In this document: piece after piece, positions 17,405-25,898 of the stretch
Layout of the letters: every line of letters starts with the position of its first letter
Position numbering within the stretch: position 1 is the first letter of the stretch
NCBI RefSeq assembly: GCF_013385425.1
Contig: NZ_JACAQA010000028.1
Location: forward strand, 105,795 to 169,794
Direction of reading: 5' to 3'
Source of the DNA: Pseudomonas gingeri
Lineage (GTDB): Bacteria > Pseudomonadota > Gammaproteobacteria > Pseudomonadales > Pseudomonadaceae
Length of the DNA stretch: 64,000 nucleotides
Position numbers and translations under genes: made by a program
Notes under the pieces: generated by a model
The model's input: the letters and a program-made list of their open reading frames with translations, nothing else
What the model was told of the DNA's origin: nothing
The model's database searches: none

Positions 17405-18406
17405 TCAGAGTCTGACGGCGCGTCCGGTCTTGACCGACTCCACGGCGGCATCGGCCAGCTGCAGCGCCTTGAGCCCATCCTGCACGGTGGTCGGCATAGG
17501 TTTGTTATGCGCCAGTGCGTCGATATAGGCATCCAGTTCGGACTTGTAGGCTTGCTGATAGCGCTCGAGGAAGAAGTTCAGCAGCGGTTCGCGGGCGTCG
17601 GTGACGTCCTGGCTCCAGCGGCGAATGGTGGTCGGACGCAGGTTGTCCATCTGCAGCATGCCCTTGGAGCCAAATACTTCGATGCGCTGGTCGTAACCGT
17701 AGACCGCGTTACGGCAGTTGTTGATGTGGCACTGTTTGCCGGAGGCGGTTTGCATCTGCACCATCGCGGTGTCGTAGTCGTCGTACTTTTCCATCATGGC
17801 CGGGTCGATCAGGCGGCTGCCGATGGCGCTCAGTTCGACCGGTTCCTCACCCAGCAGCCAGCGGCCGATGTCCAGGTCGTGGATGGTCATGTCGCGGAAA
17901 ATACCGCCGGAATGCTGGATGTAATCCTCCGGCGCCAGGCCCGGGTCGCGGCTGGTGATGATCACCTGGCGAACCTCACCGATATCGCCGGCGTCGATGG
18001 CCGCACGCATTTCGGCAAAGGTGGTTTCGAAGCGGCGATTGAAGGCCAGCATCACCCGTCCGTTCAGCCGCTCGACCTCCTCCACGGCCGCCAGGCTCTT
18101 GGCCATGTCCAGGTCGATGGGCTTCTCGCACAGCACCGCCTTGCCCTGGCGCACCGCGCGCAGCATCAGGTTGATATGGGTGTGCGTCGGGGTGCCAATC
18201 ACGATCGCGTGAACATCGGCCCGATCAATCGCCGCCTCACAGTCGGTCATGGCCTCGGCACCGAGTTCATCGGCCAATTTGCCCGCGGCGTCGGCGAACG
18301 GGTCGGCGACGACGACCAGTTTGGCGAACTTGCTGGCCGCCACGTTGGCGGCGTGGATCTTGCCGATACGACCTGCGCCCAGCACTGCGATACCCACCAT
18401 ATTCAT
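17405..18406 (-). CDS. Inositol 2-dehydrogenase-like oxidoreductase (IolG type)
   Basis: A 333-residue member of the Gfo/Idh/MocA family, close to IolG. The start was placed at ATG 18406 after AGGAGAT. GAGRIGKIH (10-18) binds NAD. Lys95 in CEKP, Asp172 and His176 (FRDMTIHDLD) match the Lys/Asp/His triad of inositol dehydrogenase. These residues suggest oxidation of an axial hydroxyl of an inositol or a related cyclitol to an inosose. A paralogue at 49004 shares long stretches (such as VIITSRDPGL and the YGYDQR region). It is the most direct hint that module A handles a cyclitol. Confidence 0.88.
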   Translation of the reverse strand: MNMVGIAVLGAGRIGKIHAANVAASKFAKLVVVADPFADAAGKLADELGAEAMTDCEAAIDRADVHAIVIGTPTHTHINLMLRAVRQGKAVLCEKPIDLDMAKSLAAVEEVERLNGRVMLAFNRRFETTFAEMRAAIDAGDIGEVRQVIITSRDPGLAPEDYIQHSGGIFRDMTIHDLDIGRWLLGEEPVELSAIGSRLIDPAMMEKYDDYDTAMVQMQTASGKQCHINNCRNAVYGYDQRIEVFGSKGMLQMDNLRPTTIRRWSQDVTDAREPLLNFFLERYQQAYKSELDAYIDALAHNKPMPTTVQDGLKALQLADAAVESVKTGRAVRL

Positions 18407-18467
18407 ATCTCCTGAACTCAATTATTCGTTGTTTTAGCGGTAAAAAACGTCACTGTGCAGCCAGCTA

Positions 18468-19340
18468 TCAAGCCTGGAACCTGATGTGCTCGAACTGTGC
18501 AATCGTTGTGTCAAAGGCTTTCTTGGCGGCCACCTCAAGGGGCAGCTTGCGCAACTCGGCGCTGATCAGCTCGACGCCCCACGGTCCCCGGTAACCGACA
18601 TTGACCACCTGTTGGATAAACGCCGGAACATCCAGTTCGCCCTCGCCGCAGCACTTGCGGTGGTGGGTCGAGTCGTTGAACAGCGACTCGACGATGGCGT
18701 GGTTGGCATCATCCAGCTCGATCGACTTGATCAGCTCCAGCGGCAGCTTGGCGATTTCATCGAAGCTCATGCCGCCGCGCGCCACGTGCCAGGTGTCCAC
18801 CAGCAAGCCACCGTTGGGGCGTACGTCCTGGGCCACGGCAATCGCCCGGTCGATGGTGTTCACGCTGGAAAATGGCAGGAATTCGATGACCACATTGACG
18901 CCAAAGGGTTGGGCACGATCGCAGAGGATGGCAAAGGTTTCGCGCATGCGCGGTACATCCGGCGGCCCTTCCTCGAACAAACCGCCGGCCACCTTCAGGC
19001 TGCGGGCGCCCAGTTCCCCACCGATTTCCAGCAATTCATCGCGGATCTTGTCGGAGGCCGCACGCGGGGCACCGTCCAGGTGCCAGTCGACGAGAAATTC
19101 GACTTCCACATGCTTGATGCCATTGTCCTGGAGAATATTGCGGACCGTGGCAATACCCAGCTTGGCGACATTGTGCACAAGGTCGGCATGCACGAAGCCC
19201 ATGCCGCGCCAGCCGGCCTTGGCCGCCGCTTCGGCCCGGGCCTGCAGCGAGAACGGGCTGATCTCGCTGGGCGCGCCAGGGTAAGTGTCACCCGCGAGGG
19301 TCCAGTAAGCGGCAAGCAGTTCAATAGATTTATCGGGCAT
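18468..19340 (-). CDS. Xylose-isomerase-like TIM-barrel protein (AP endonuclease family 2)
   Basis: A 290-residue protein, starting at ATG 19340 or GTG 19349. The single-domain TIM barrel has typical metal-binding surroundings: EFLPFS near residue 150, LVDTWHVARGG near 180, SIELDDA near 205 and GVELIS near 265. The fold covers sugar isomerases, epimerases, inosose dehydratase (IolE) and 3-dehydroshikimate dehydratase. Both listed dehydratases remove water from a ring, and the latter makes an aromatic product. Lying directly between the IolG-like dehydrogenase and the hydroxyquinol dioxygenase, it is a good candidate for a dehydratase step. Isomerase or glycoside-cleaving activity remains possible. 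Confidence 0.82.
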   Translation of the reverse strand: MPDKSIELLAAYWTLAGDTYPGAPSEISPFSLQARAEAAAKAGWRGMGFVHADLVHNVAKLGIATVRNILQDNGIKHVEVEFLVDWHLDGAPRAASDKIRDELLEIGGELGARSLKVAGGLFEEGPPDVPRMRETFAILCDRAQPFGVNVVIEFLPFSSVNTIDRAIAVAQDVRPNGGLLVDTWHVARGGMSFDEIAKLPLELIKSIELDDANHAIVESLFNDSTHHRKCCGEGELDVPAFIQQVVNVGYRGPWGVELISAELRKLPLEVAAKKAFDTTIAQFEHIRFQA

Positions 19341-19380
19341 GACAGTCACTCATCCAATAAGGGAACGAAGGGTCGATCAA

Positions 19381-20277
19381 TCAGGCCGGGGCCAGGACAA
19401 AGTCCCAATTGACGGCCAAAAACGGTACCGGCAAGTCGTAGCGTTCGGCCGTGGCCGCATCGGTTTGCGTGGTGAACTCGGCAATCAGTTCTTTCTTCAC
19501 GCCGAACACCGTGTCCTCGTGCAGGTACGGGCAGTCGGGGGTGAAGATGTGCGTGATGACCTGGTCGTAACCGCGGGCCGTGACGATAAAGTGCAGGTGC
19601 GCGGCGCGGTTCGGATGCCGCCCCAGCTGCCCCAGCAACTTGCCCACCGGGCCGTCGGCGGGAATCGGGTAATGCCGCGGCTTGACCGTGCGAAAGGCAT
19701 AGCAGCCGTCGGCATCCGTGGTGAACAACCCGCGCAGGTTGTAGTCCGGTTGCAGGCCTTTTTGCTGCACGTCGTAGAAGCCATCGTCGTTGGTCTGCCA
19801 GATGTCCAGCGTCGCCCCGGCAATCGGCTTTCCGGCGGTGTCCAGCACCCGACCGCTGACCAGGGTCGGCTGGCCTTTGCCGTCCAGGCAGATGTTCGCG
19901 CCATTCGCGTAACGAGGCGCATCGGCGACATAGAACGGGCCAAGGATGGTATTGGGCGTGGCGCCCTGGGGCCGACGGTGGTTGATCGCATCCACCAACA
20001 TGGTGGCCCCGAGCACGTCCGACAGCAGGATGTATTCCTGGCGCCAGTCGGTGCACATCTGCCCGGTCCGGGTGAGAAATTCGATGGCCTTGAACCATTC
20101 GTCGTGGGTCGGCTCGATTTCCTTGATCGCCGCATGCAGATGCCGGGTCAGCACCGCCATGACCTCGTGCAGGCGCGGATCGGCATCGGCGCTGATCCGG
20201 GCGTTGACGATTTCGGCGGAGCGTTGTTCCTCGAAGAGTCCACCAATAGGCGTGGCGGTATCCAGGTGCGCAGTCAT
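19381..20277 (-). CDS. Intradiol ring-cleavage dioxygenase, hydroxyquinol 1,2-dioxygenase type
   Basis: A 298-residue enzyme starting at ATG 20277, after AAGGAC; a much longer open frame (to 21063) runs antisense into the transporter and is not real. The N-terminal helical dimerisation part (about 1-105) is followed by the catalytic beta domain. The four Fe(III) ligands are present: Tyr168 (GFYDV), Tyr203 (HYPIPADGPVG), His227 and His229 (AAHLHF). The spacing agrees with catechol dioxygenases, and length and motifs fit the hydroxyquinol group. The enzyme should convert 1,2,4-trihydroxybenzene to maleylacetate in the cytosol. Maleylacetate reductase is encoded at 25873. No flavin hydroxylase that would make hydroxyquinol is nearby. 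Confidence 0.9.
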   Translation of the reverse strand: MTAHLDTATPIGGLFEEQRSAEIVNARISADADPRLHEVMAVLTRHLHAAIKEIEPTHDEWFKAIEFLTRTGQMCTDWRQEYILLSDVLGATMLVDAINHRRPQGATPNTILGPFYVADAPRYANGANICLDGKGQPTLVSGRVLDTAGKPIAGATLDIWQTNDDGFYDVQQKGLQPDYNLRGLFTTDADGCYAFRTVKPRHYPIPADGPVGKLLGQLGRHPNRAAHLHFIVTARGYDQVITHIFTPDCPYLHEDTVFGVKKELIAEFTTQTDAATAERYDLPVPFLAVNWDFVLAPA

Positions 20278-20348
20278 GAGCTGATGTCCTTGATCGTTAT
20301 TCTTGAAAGCCGGCGTGCAGGTTTCAAAGCCGAACGCCGGGTCGGCGG

Positions 20349-21782
20349 TCAGTACGCGGTGGCTTCGCCGGCCCGCCATGGGCGGCCGCTCAAACGCTGT
20401 TTCATGTGCTGTTCGATCTCTTCCAGGGTCAGTCCCTTGGTCTCTGGCAGCCAGAGGGTGCAGAAGATGATCGAACCGATATTGATCACCGCGAAGAGGA
20501 AGAAGGTCATGCCCCCCAACGTGCTCAGCAGGACCGGGAAAAGGAAGGCGACAATGGCGTTGAACACCCAGAACACACTGACGGAAATACCATTCATCAA
20601 ACCCCGGACATGGGTCGGAAACAGCTCCGACATCAATAGCCAGTACACCGGGCCGATGCACATTTGCATGAAGAACAGGAACGCCAGGACACCGGACAAA
20701 GCCAGGTAGCTTTGCAGCAGCGAGTGCGGCATGAAGTTGATCACCAGGCCAAGGAAGATCTGCGCCATGACCACCACGGTCAGCCCCATCAGCAGCATGG
20801 AACGGCGGCCCATGCGATTGATCAGCCACATCCCGATCAACGTGGCGATGACCGACACCAGGCCATTGCCAATGGTCGCGATCAGGGCCGCGTTGGTGCC
20901 CATGCCGGTTTCCTTGAGAATCATCGGCGTGTAATACATGAAGGCATTGACGCCGGTGAACTGGATGACAAAGCCCAGGCCGATGCCAATGGCCAGCAAC
21001 TTCAGCAACCAAGGCTCCTTGAGTGTGCTGAGGACACTGGCGTGGCGCTGCTCCACCGCACATTGGGCGATGATGGCCTGCAACTCACGGTCCACTTCCA
21101 GGGAGGTATCGCGAATGCCAGTCAGCGTGGTTTTCGCCTCGGCGATGCGCCCTTTGCTGACCAGCCAGCGTGGCGAGGTGGGCACGAAGTGCATGCCGAT
21201 ATACAGCAGCACGGCGGGTATCAGCGCGATCGCCAGCATGTAGCGCCAGATCGACGGGCTGTCGAACAGATGCGCCAGGCCGGCGCTGGCGATATAGGCC
21301 AGGCACTGCCCGGAGACGATCATCAATTCGCTCTGGCAGACCAACCGTCCACGGTGCCGTAGTGCCGCCAGCTCGGCGATCAGTACCGGCACGGTAGAGG
21401 ATGCGCCGCCAACCGCAATGCCCAACACGAAGCGGGTGGCAACCATGGCCCACAGCGTCGGCGCGACCGCGGTGCCCAAGGCGCCCACGGCAAAGAGCAT
21501 GGCCAGGGCCTTGAGCACCACCAGGCGACCATAGCGGTCGGACAGTTGCCCGGCGAACAGCGCACCAAAGGCGCCGCCGAAAATCAGCGCCGAGGCCACC
21601 AGGCCCTCGGAGACCGGGCTCAAGCCCAGTCCGCCGTGACCGGCATCGAGCGCCATGAACGGCAGCGCGCCAGAGATGACCCCGGTGTCATAACCGAACC
21701 CCAGCGAGCCCATGGTGGTGATGGCAGCGATACGCCAGAGAATTTTCGACGATGCACTACCGGCAGTGTGGTGATTCGACAT
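20349..21782 (-). CDS. MFS transporter, sugar-porter family
   Basis: A 477-residue inner-membrane protein with twelve hydrophobic segments. The start is ATG 21782; the frame to 21902 adds non-conserved residues. Sugar-porter signatures are visible: GYDTGVISGAL in TM1, GQLSDRYGRL after TM2, a PTSPRWLVSKGR segment before the central loop, and LPETKGLTLEEIEQH at the C-terminus. The family imports hexoses, pentoses or inositols by proton symport. A second importer in an operon that also has an ABC transporter suggests two forms or concentrations of substrate. A LysR-type box lies about 95 bases upstream. Confidence 0.92.
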   Translation of the reverse strand: MSNHHTAGSASSKILWRIAAITTMGSLGFGYDTGVISGALPFMALDAGHGGLGLSPVSEGLVASALIFGGAFGALFAGQLSDRYGRLVVLKALAMLFAVGALGTAVAPTLWAMVATRFVLGIAVGGASSTVPVLIAELAALRHRGRLVCQSELMIVSGQCLAYIASAGLAHLFDSPSIWRYMLAIALIPAVLLYIGMHFVPTSPRWLVSKGRIAEAKTTLTGIRDTSLEVDRELQAIIAQCAVEQRHASVLSTLKEPWLLKLLAIGIGLGFVIQFTGVNAFMYYTPMILKETGMGTNAALIATIGNGLVSVIATLIGMWLINRMGRRSMLLMGLTVVVMAQIFLGLVINFMPHSLLQSYLALSGVLAFLFFMQMCIGPVYWLLMSELFPTHVRGLMNGISVSVFWVFNAIVAFLFPVLLSTLGGMTFFLFAVINIGSIIFCTLWLPETKGLTLEEIEQHMKQRLSGRPWRAGEATAY

Positions 21783-21876
21783 GAGGTCAACCTTTATTGA
21801 AATTATGTGTACGCTCAGTGGAAGTGAGACTACTGCGATTGAATCGGAAAACAAATGCCTGGATGGCAAATGTGTT

Positions 21877-21891
21877 TTCCGCTGGGTGGAA
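21877..21891 (-). promoter_or_regulatory. Candidate LysR box upstream of the MFS gene
   Basis: TTCCGCTGGGTGGAA, inside a longer inverted repeat GTTTTCC-N7-GGAAAAC (21874-21894). It fits T-N11-A (second T and second-last A) and shares CCAGCGGAA-like sequence with the boxes at 23480 and 24477. Confidence 0.5.
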
Positions 21892-21948
21892 AACTGCGCC
21901 ACCGGCTGGCGGCGCTCGCTTTGTCCGCGGTGATAGCCGTCCGAGGCT

Positions 21949-23286
21949 CTAGAACTTGGCCTGCACCTTCAGGCCGGCAATCAGCGCCGCATCGATCTCA
22001 CGTACGCCGCCAGGGTTTTTCACGTATTGCAGGTTCGGGCGTACGGTCAGCCAATTGCTGACATGCACGCCGTAGTAAATCTCGCTGCTGATTTCGTTGT
22101 ACTGCACCGGCAGATAGCCCGGATTGTCGTAGTCGCTGATACCGTTTTGCTGGTTCTGCAACTGGGCTCGCTCACGATAGGCGGGGTTGGTATGGACCTC
22201 GGCGATTCCGACACCCAGGTCGTCCAGGGGACGACTGTCGAAAACGCCCTTGTAGACGATCCCCGCCTGGATGAAATGGTCGACGCGACTGGTGGCCTTG
22301 TCGTGGGCGGTGAGGTTGGCAAATACCGACAGGCCGCGGCGGCTGTCGCCATCCCGGGCGGTCAGTTGTTGCTGGGCGACCAGCCAGTAGCCATGCCGGC
22401 TGGAATGCTGCTGGAAGGCATCGCCACTGAGGGGCTGCGGGTTACCGTTGACGTCATCCAGTACATCGTCGGCCTTCGCCGTGCTCTTGTAATAGCCGAG
22501 CCGATATTCACCCGCCAGCCCGTTGACCTTCGGACTCCAGACCACCTCAATGGGGATCACCGCGCCCTTGGTGCCGCTGCCGCTGAGCTTGAAGCCGTTA
22601 TCACTCTCCAGATAGGAAGGGTTTTGCTCAAAGACGCCGATCTGTGCGTACACCTCAGGGGTGAACTGATACCGGGTGCGCAGGGCCCATTGGCTGACGG
22701 GCCAGTTGTACCAGATGTCGCCGATCCAGTTGGCCGCCTGAGCACCGCAAAATGGCGTGCTCTGAAAGTCGCAGGGGAAGCTGTTGAAATCCGAGCCTTC
22801 GTCGAAGCGACCGGCCTTGATGTCCAGGGCGCCATCAAGCCAGGCCTTACTCATCCACATCTGGGTCAACCGCCAGGTCTGCCCCCGGCCATACACTTCC
22901 TGCGACGACGAATAAGCGCCGACTCGCGGATCGGCCACCCGATCGTTGGTCAGGTTGCGCCCATCGCGCTCTGTGACCGTGAATTGAAACTGAGTGTTTT
23001 CCCAATCGAGGATTTTTTGCAGGTCGGCCTTGAAGCCGACGGCGTATTGCTCGGTCCAGCGGGCGGTGACGTTTTTGTCATAGCCACCGTGAACATTGGC
23101 GGCCATTTCTCCGGTGTAGCCCAACTCGATATCGACACCCTGGTCCAGCCACTTGCTGCGCTGCCCACCCCAGTCACCGGTCATCCAGCGGGAGTCCTGG
23201 GCAAAGGCTTCATCGGCGGCACAGGCAAAACCGGGAATCAGCAGGCAAAAGCTGACCGCAACCGTGCACTTGGCAAAGTTTTTCAT
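21949..23286 (-). CDS. OprB-family carbohydrate-selective porin
   Basis: A 445-residue outer-membrane porin with a signal peptide of about 23 residues (ending ACAA) and AAGGAAACG before the ATG. It shows the OprB pattern: DWGGQRSKWLDQGVDIEL near the mature N-terminus, a YGRGQTWRLTQMW segment, a PCDF...CG disulfide-type pair and a terminal aromatic residue (VQAKF). It lets sugars or polyols cross the outer membrane. It is closely similar to the porin at 36345, including shared WYNWPVSQW and VVWSPKVNGL stretches. It heads the long module A operon. Confidence 0.93.
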   Translation of the reverse strand: MKNFAKCTVAVSFCLLIPGFACAADEAFAQDSRWMTGDWGGQRSKWLDQGVDIELGYTGEMAANVHGGYDKNVTARWTEQYAVGFKADLQKILDWENTQFQFTVTERDGRNLTNDRVADPRVGAYSSSQEVYGRGQTWRLTQMWMSKAWLDGALDIKAGRFDEGSDFNSFPCDFQSTPFCGAQAANWIGDIWYNWPVSQWALRTRYQFTPEVYAQIGVFEQNPSYLESDNGFKLSGSGTKGAVIPIEVVWSPKVNGLAGEYRLGYYKSTAKADDVLDDVNGNPQPLSGDAFQQHSSRHGYWLVAQQQLTARDGDSRRGLSVFANLTAHDKATSRVDHFIQAGIVYKGVFDSRPLDDLGVGIAEVHTNPAYRERAQLQNQQNGISDYDNPGYLPVQYNEISSEIYYGVHVSNWLTVRPNLQYVKNPGGVREIDAALIAGLKVQAKF

Positions 23287-23479
23287 GGCGTGACGTTTCC
23301 TTATTGTTAGTCTTGTTGTTAACGCGCAGGCGAATTGAAGCCGGGCTCAATAATGCCAACTTAATAATCGTTCAAAGGAAGCCGGGGCCGTGTCGAACAT
23401 AAAAGTCCTCCAGCACCAGCGCCACGGATCATAGGACCTGAAAGTTGCAGTGAATACCCAGCAAAACTATAAATGTGAA

Positions 23480-23494
23480 TTCCGCCCAGCGGAA
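23480..23494 (-). promoter_or_regulatory. Candidate LysR box upstream of the porin operon
   Basis: TTCCGCCCAGCGGAA is a perfect 5-5-5 inverted repeat fitting T-N11-A. It lies about 194 bases upstream of the porin start and just after the LysR gene, so it would serve the porin operon promoter. Confidence 0.5.
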
Positions 23495-23501
23495 AACCGC
23501 C

Positions 23502-24416
23502 TTAGCGTGTCCAGTAGCGTTCGTACTCATGTTGGTTAAAGTCGGCCAGCAAAAAGTCGATGAAGACGCGCAACTTCGCAGGCATATAACGACGGCTTTG
23601 AAAGGCCATATTGATGGTCAACCTCGGTAGATCCCAATCATCCAACACTGGAATCAAGCGCCCGGCCACCAGATCGGCGTTGATGATGTATTTGGGCTGC
23701 ACCAGGATACCGCCGCCAGCCAGGGCGGCGGCGCGGACAATCTGCCCATCGTTGGTTTCCAGTATCGGCTCGACCTTCAGGGCCACCTCCTCCGCACCTT
23801 TGGTAAAACGCATCACCCGTGGCTGGTTGGCATGGCTGTAGATCAACAGGTCATGCTGAGAAAGATCCGCGATGGTTTTCGGCGTGCCCTTGCGTTGCAG
23901 ATAACCGGGCGACGCCGCCAACACCCGGCGCGTTTCGGCCAGGCGGCGAATGGTGATATTGGAGTCGGGCTCGTACTCGCGGGTTCTGATCGCCAGGTCG
24001 ATTTCGCTGTCGATGATGTCGAAATAGCGGTTCTCACCCAGCACCTTCACGGTGATGTGTGGGTACATTTTCCGAAAGGCCGGGATCAGCGGGGCAATGT
24101 GCAACATGCAGAACGAGATCGAGCCGGTAATGGTCAGCGTGCCGACCGGCTGGACCAACGACTCGCTGAGTGACGCTTCGGCCTCCTTCAATTCCCCCAG
24201 CAGGCTTTTGCAGCTGGTGTAGAACTGATGGCCCGAGTGGGTCAAGGCCAGGCGCCGGGTATTGCGGTCGATCAGACGGACATTGAGACGCTGCTCCAGC
24301 GCCACCAGGTGCCGGCTCGCGGCGGCATTGGACAAGCCCAGTATTTCCGCGGCTTTGCTCAAGGTGCCGACTTCCGCGGTCAAGACAAAAAGCTCCAGTT
24401 CGGTCAGTCGATCCAA
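23502..24416 (-). CDS. LysR-family transcriptional regulator
   Basis: A 304-residue regulator. The N-terminal helix-turn-helix (about 1-60) contains GTLSKAAEILGLSNAAASRHL. The effector-binding domain (about 90-295) follows the CrgA-like pattern (LTITGSISF, HITVKVLGENRY). It lies between the porin operon (same strand, 214 bases downstream) and the divergent dioxygenase-like operon. Both flanks carry a similar T-N11-A motif, so this protein is the likely pathway activator. The inducer is unknown, perhaps hydroxyquinol or an upstream metabolite. Confidence 0.92.
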   Translation of the reverse strand: MDRLTELELFVLTAEVGTLSKAAEILGLSNAAASRHLVALEQRLNVRLIDRNTRRLALTHSGHQFYTSCKSLLGELKEAEASLSESLVQPVGTLTITGSISFCMLHIAPLIPAFRKMYPHITVKVLGENRYFDIIDSEIDLAIRTREYEPDSNITIRRLAETRRVLAASPGYLQRKGTPKTIADLSQHDLLIYSHANQPRVMRFTKGAEEVALKVEPILETNDGQIVRAAALAGGGILVQPKYIINADLVAGRLIPVLDDWDLPRLTINMAFQSRRYMPAKLRVFIDFLLADFNQHEYERYWTR

Positions 24417-24436
24417 GGTGTGCTCCCTTCTTATTT

Positions 24437-24450
24437 TTTCACATATGAAA
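24437..24450. promoter_or_regulatory. Palindrome TTTCA-N4-TGAAA in the divergent promoter region
   Basis: TTTCACATATGAAA lies 21 bases upstream of the LysR start, in the 170-base divergent intergenic region. It may be an autoregulatory site or the binding site of another regulator. Confidence 0.35.
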
Positions 24451-24476
24451 TAAAGAATTCCAGAAACGGACTTTTC

Positions 24477-24491
24477 TTACATCCAGCGGAA
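24477..24491 (+). promoter_or_regulatory. Candidate LysR box upstream of the divergent operon
   Basis: TTACATCCAGCGGAA fits T-N11-A and shares the CCAGCGGAA half with the boxes at 21877 and 23480. The left half is weaker. It lies 96 bases before the start at 24587. Confidence 0.45.
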
Positions 24492-24586
24492 CTATAACGT
24501 GCGGCGCAGTGGCCTGAGAAGTGAAGTTACCGACATCGCAAAAAATGCCGCGGTGCCGATGGGCCGGAAAAGTTCAGGGAGTCGAG

Positions 24587-25423
24587 ATGCGCAATTTGGA
24601 CGAAATGACCATCACCCAGGCGGTGTTGGCCAATAACAGTGGTACGGCCGATGCGCGCCTGTGCGCCGTCATGACCAGCCTGGTGCAACACCTGCACGCC
24701 TTTGCCCGTGATATCAAACTGACGGAAAAAGAGTGGCAGAGCGGCATCGACTTTCTCAGCCAGGTCGGCAAAACCTGTTCGGCCGACCACCAGGAGTTTG
24801 TGCTGTTATCCCACGTCCTCGGGCTATCGACCCTGGTGCTCGCACAGAACGACAAGAAACCCGCCGGCTGCACCGAGGCCGCGGCGTTCCACGTGTTGCC
24901 CGAGCACGAGCCCAGCGTCCACGACCTGGGCGCCGACCTCAGCGGGGAACTGGATGGCCCGAAAGGCTACGTGCATGGCTCCGTCCGTGATGCCAAGGGC
25001 AATCCCATCCCCTACGCGGCCCTGGAAATCAGTCTGGCCGCTGGCGCCAGCCTGGCCGAACGCGCCCTGCTACAGGCCGATGAACGTGGCCAATACCACT
25101 TCTGCACGGCGATACCGAACAGCCAACGTATCCCCCATGACGGCCCTGTCGGCCAGCTGCTCAGCGCTCTCAACCGCCATGCCTGGCGGCCGGCCCACCT
25201 GGAATTCACCGTCAGCGCCGCCGGCTATCAACGCTTGACCACCCAGGTATTTCGCGAGGGTGACCCCTATCTGGATTCAGATGCGGTGTTTGGTGTGCGC
25301 TCTTCACTCATTACCGAATGGCAACGACAGGACGCCGGCATGACCCCGGCCGGCACACTGAGTCGCGATCCGTTTTATAGCTTGGCCTTCGATTTCGTCC
25401 TGGCGAAGGATGCGGTCAGCTAA
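24587..25423 (+). CDS. Degenerate intradiol dioxygenase paralogue lacking iron ligands
   Basis: A 278-residue protein starting at ATG 24587 (GGGAGTCGAG upstream). It aligns along its whole length with the dioxygenase at 19381: EFVLLSHVLG against EYILLSDVLG, IPHDGPVGQLL against IPADGPVGKLL, DAVFGVRSSLI against DTVFGVKKELI. Three of the four iron ligands are lost. The first Tyr falls in a shortened loop (LEISLAAGASLAE), the second is Gln180, and the second His of HxH is Glu206 (RPAHLEF); only His204 remains. It is therefore unlikely to be an ordinary Fe(III) dioxygenase. It could be a pseudoenzyme partner, a different metal enzyme or a ligand-binding protein. It is first in an operon with an NTF2-like gene and maleylacetate reductase. 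Confidence 0.85.
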   Translation: MRNLDEMTITQAVLANNSGTADARLCAVMTSLVQHLHAFARDIKLTEKEWQSGIDFLSQVGKTCSADHQEFVLLSHVLGLSTLVLAQNDKKPAGCTEAAAFHVLPEHEPSVHDLGADLSGELDGPKGYVHGSVRDAKGNPIPYAALEISLAAGASLAERALLQADERGQYHFCTAIPNSQRIPHDGPVGQLLSALNRHAWRPAHLEFTVSAAGYQRLTTQVFREGDPYLDSDAVFGVRSSLITEWQRQDAGMTPAGTLSRDPFYSLAFDFVLAKDAVS

Positions 25424-25454
25424 GCGCATGGTTATTTCCCGTTTCGAGGTCAGC

Positions 25455-25898
25455 ATGAACGACAACGTGTCCCTTATCGCTTTAATCAGCTCATTAGAAC
25501 AACAACGCTACCAGGCGATGCAACAAGGCGACCTCGAAGCTTTCCAGCGTTTGGCCCATAACGAGTTGGTTTATGTGCACTCCAATGGTGTCCGGGACAC
25601 GCTGGCCAGTTACTTGAATAAATGTCGCAACGGTCTTTATCTCTATCACCGAATAGAACATGTCGTGCAGGAAGTGCGCACTGTCGGCGATACCGCCCTG
25701 GTCTTTGGCGAAATGTCCGCCGATATCGTTTCCCACGGCGTGGCCAAAACCCTCAATAACCGAACCCTCAGCGTCTGGCTCAAGACGGCAGCGCATTGGC
25801 AGCTACTTGCCTATCAACCCACGCCTATCGTCCAGCGTCCAGCACCTGCATCCACCCCAGGAGACCTGCCCAATGTCAACGCCCCCCTTCATCTATAA
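25455..25898 (+). CDS. NTF2-like (SnoaL/DUF4440) protein
   Basis: A 147-residue small alpha+beta protein starting at ATG 25455, after a GAGGTC element. The N-terminal helix (ISSLEQQRYQAMQQGDLEAFQRL), HNELVYVHSNG and the strand WLKTAAHWQLLAYQPT are standard for the DUF4440/SnoaL branch of the NTF2 fold. This fold includes dehydratases and isomerases such as scytalone dehydratase, which aromatises a ring by loss of water, as well as non-catalytic binding proteins. Its 3' end overlaps the maleylacetate reductase start by 26 bases, so the two are translated together. A dehydratase role in making hydroxyquinol is possible but unproven. Confidence 0.78.
   Translation: MNDNVSLIALISSLEQQRYQAMQQGDLEAFQRLAHNELVYVHSNGVRDTLASYLNKCRNGLYLYHRIEHVVQEVRTVGDTALVFGEMSADIVSHGVAKTLNNRTLSVWLKTAAHWQLLAYQPTPIVQRPAPASTPGDLPNVNAPLHL

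Noticed and set aside
16263..19340. A C-glycoside-cleaving system (Gfo plus TIM barrel) as the primary call for module A.
   Set aside because: The small beta subunit that accompanies such systems is not visible nearby. It is kept only as an alternative substrate class.
20278..21063. N-terminal extension of the dioxygenase frame into the MFS gene.
   Set aside because: The extension is out of frame with and inside the MFS coding sequence, and it has low-complexity composition. ATG 20277 has a ribosome-binding site and gives the normal family length.
24587..25423. Calling the second dioxygenase an active hydroxyquinol or catechol dioxygenase.
   Set aside because: Three of four iron ligands are missing, so only the fold, not the reaction, can be assigned.
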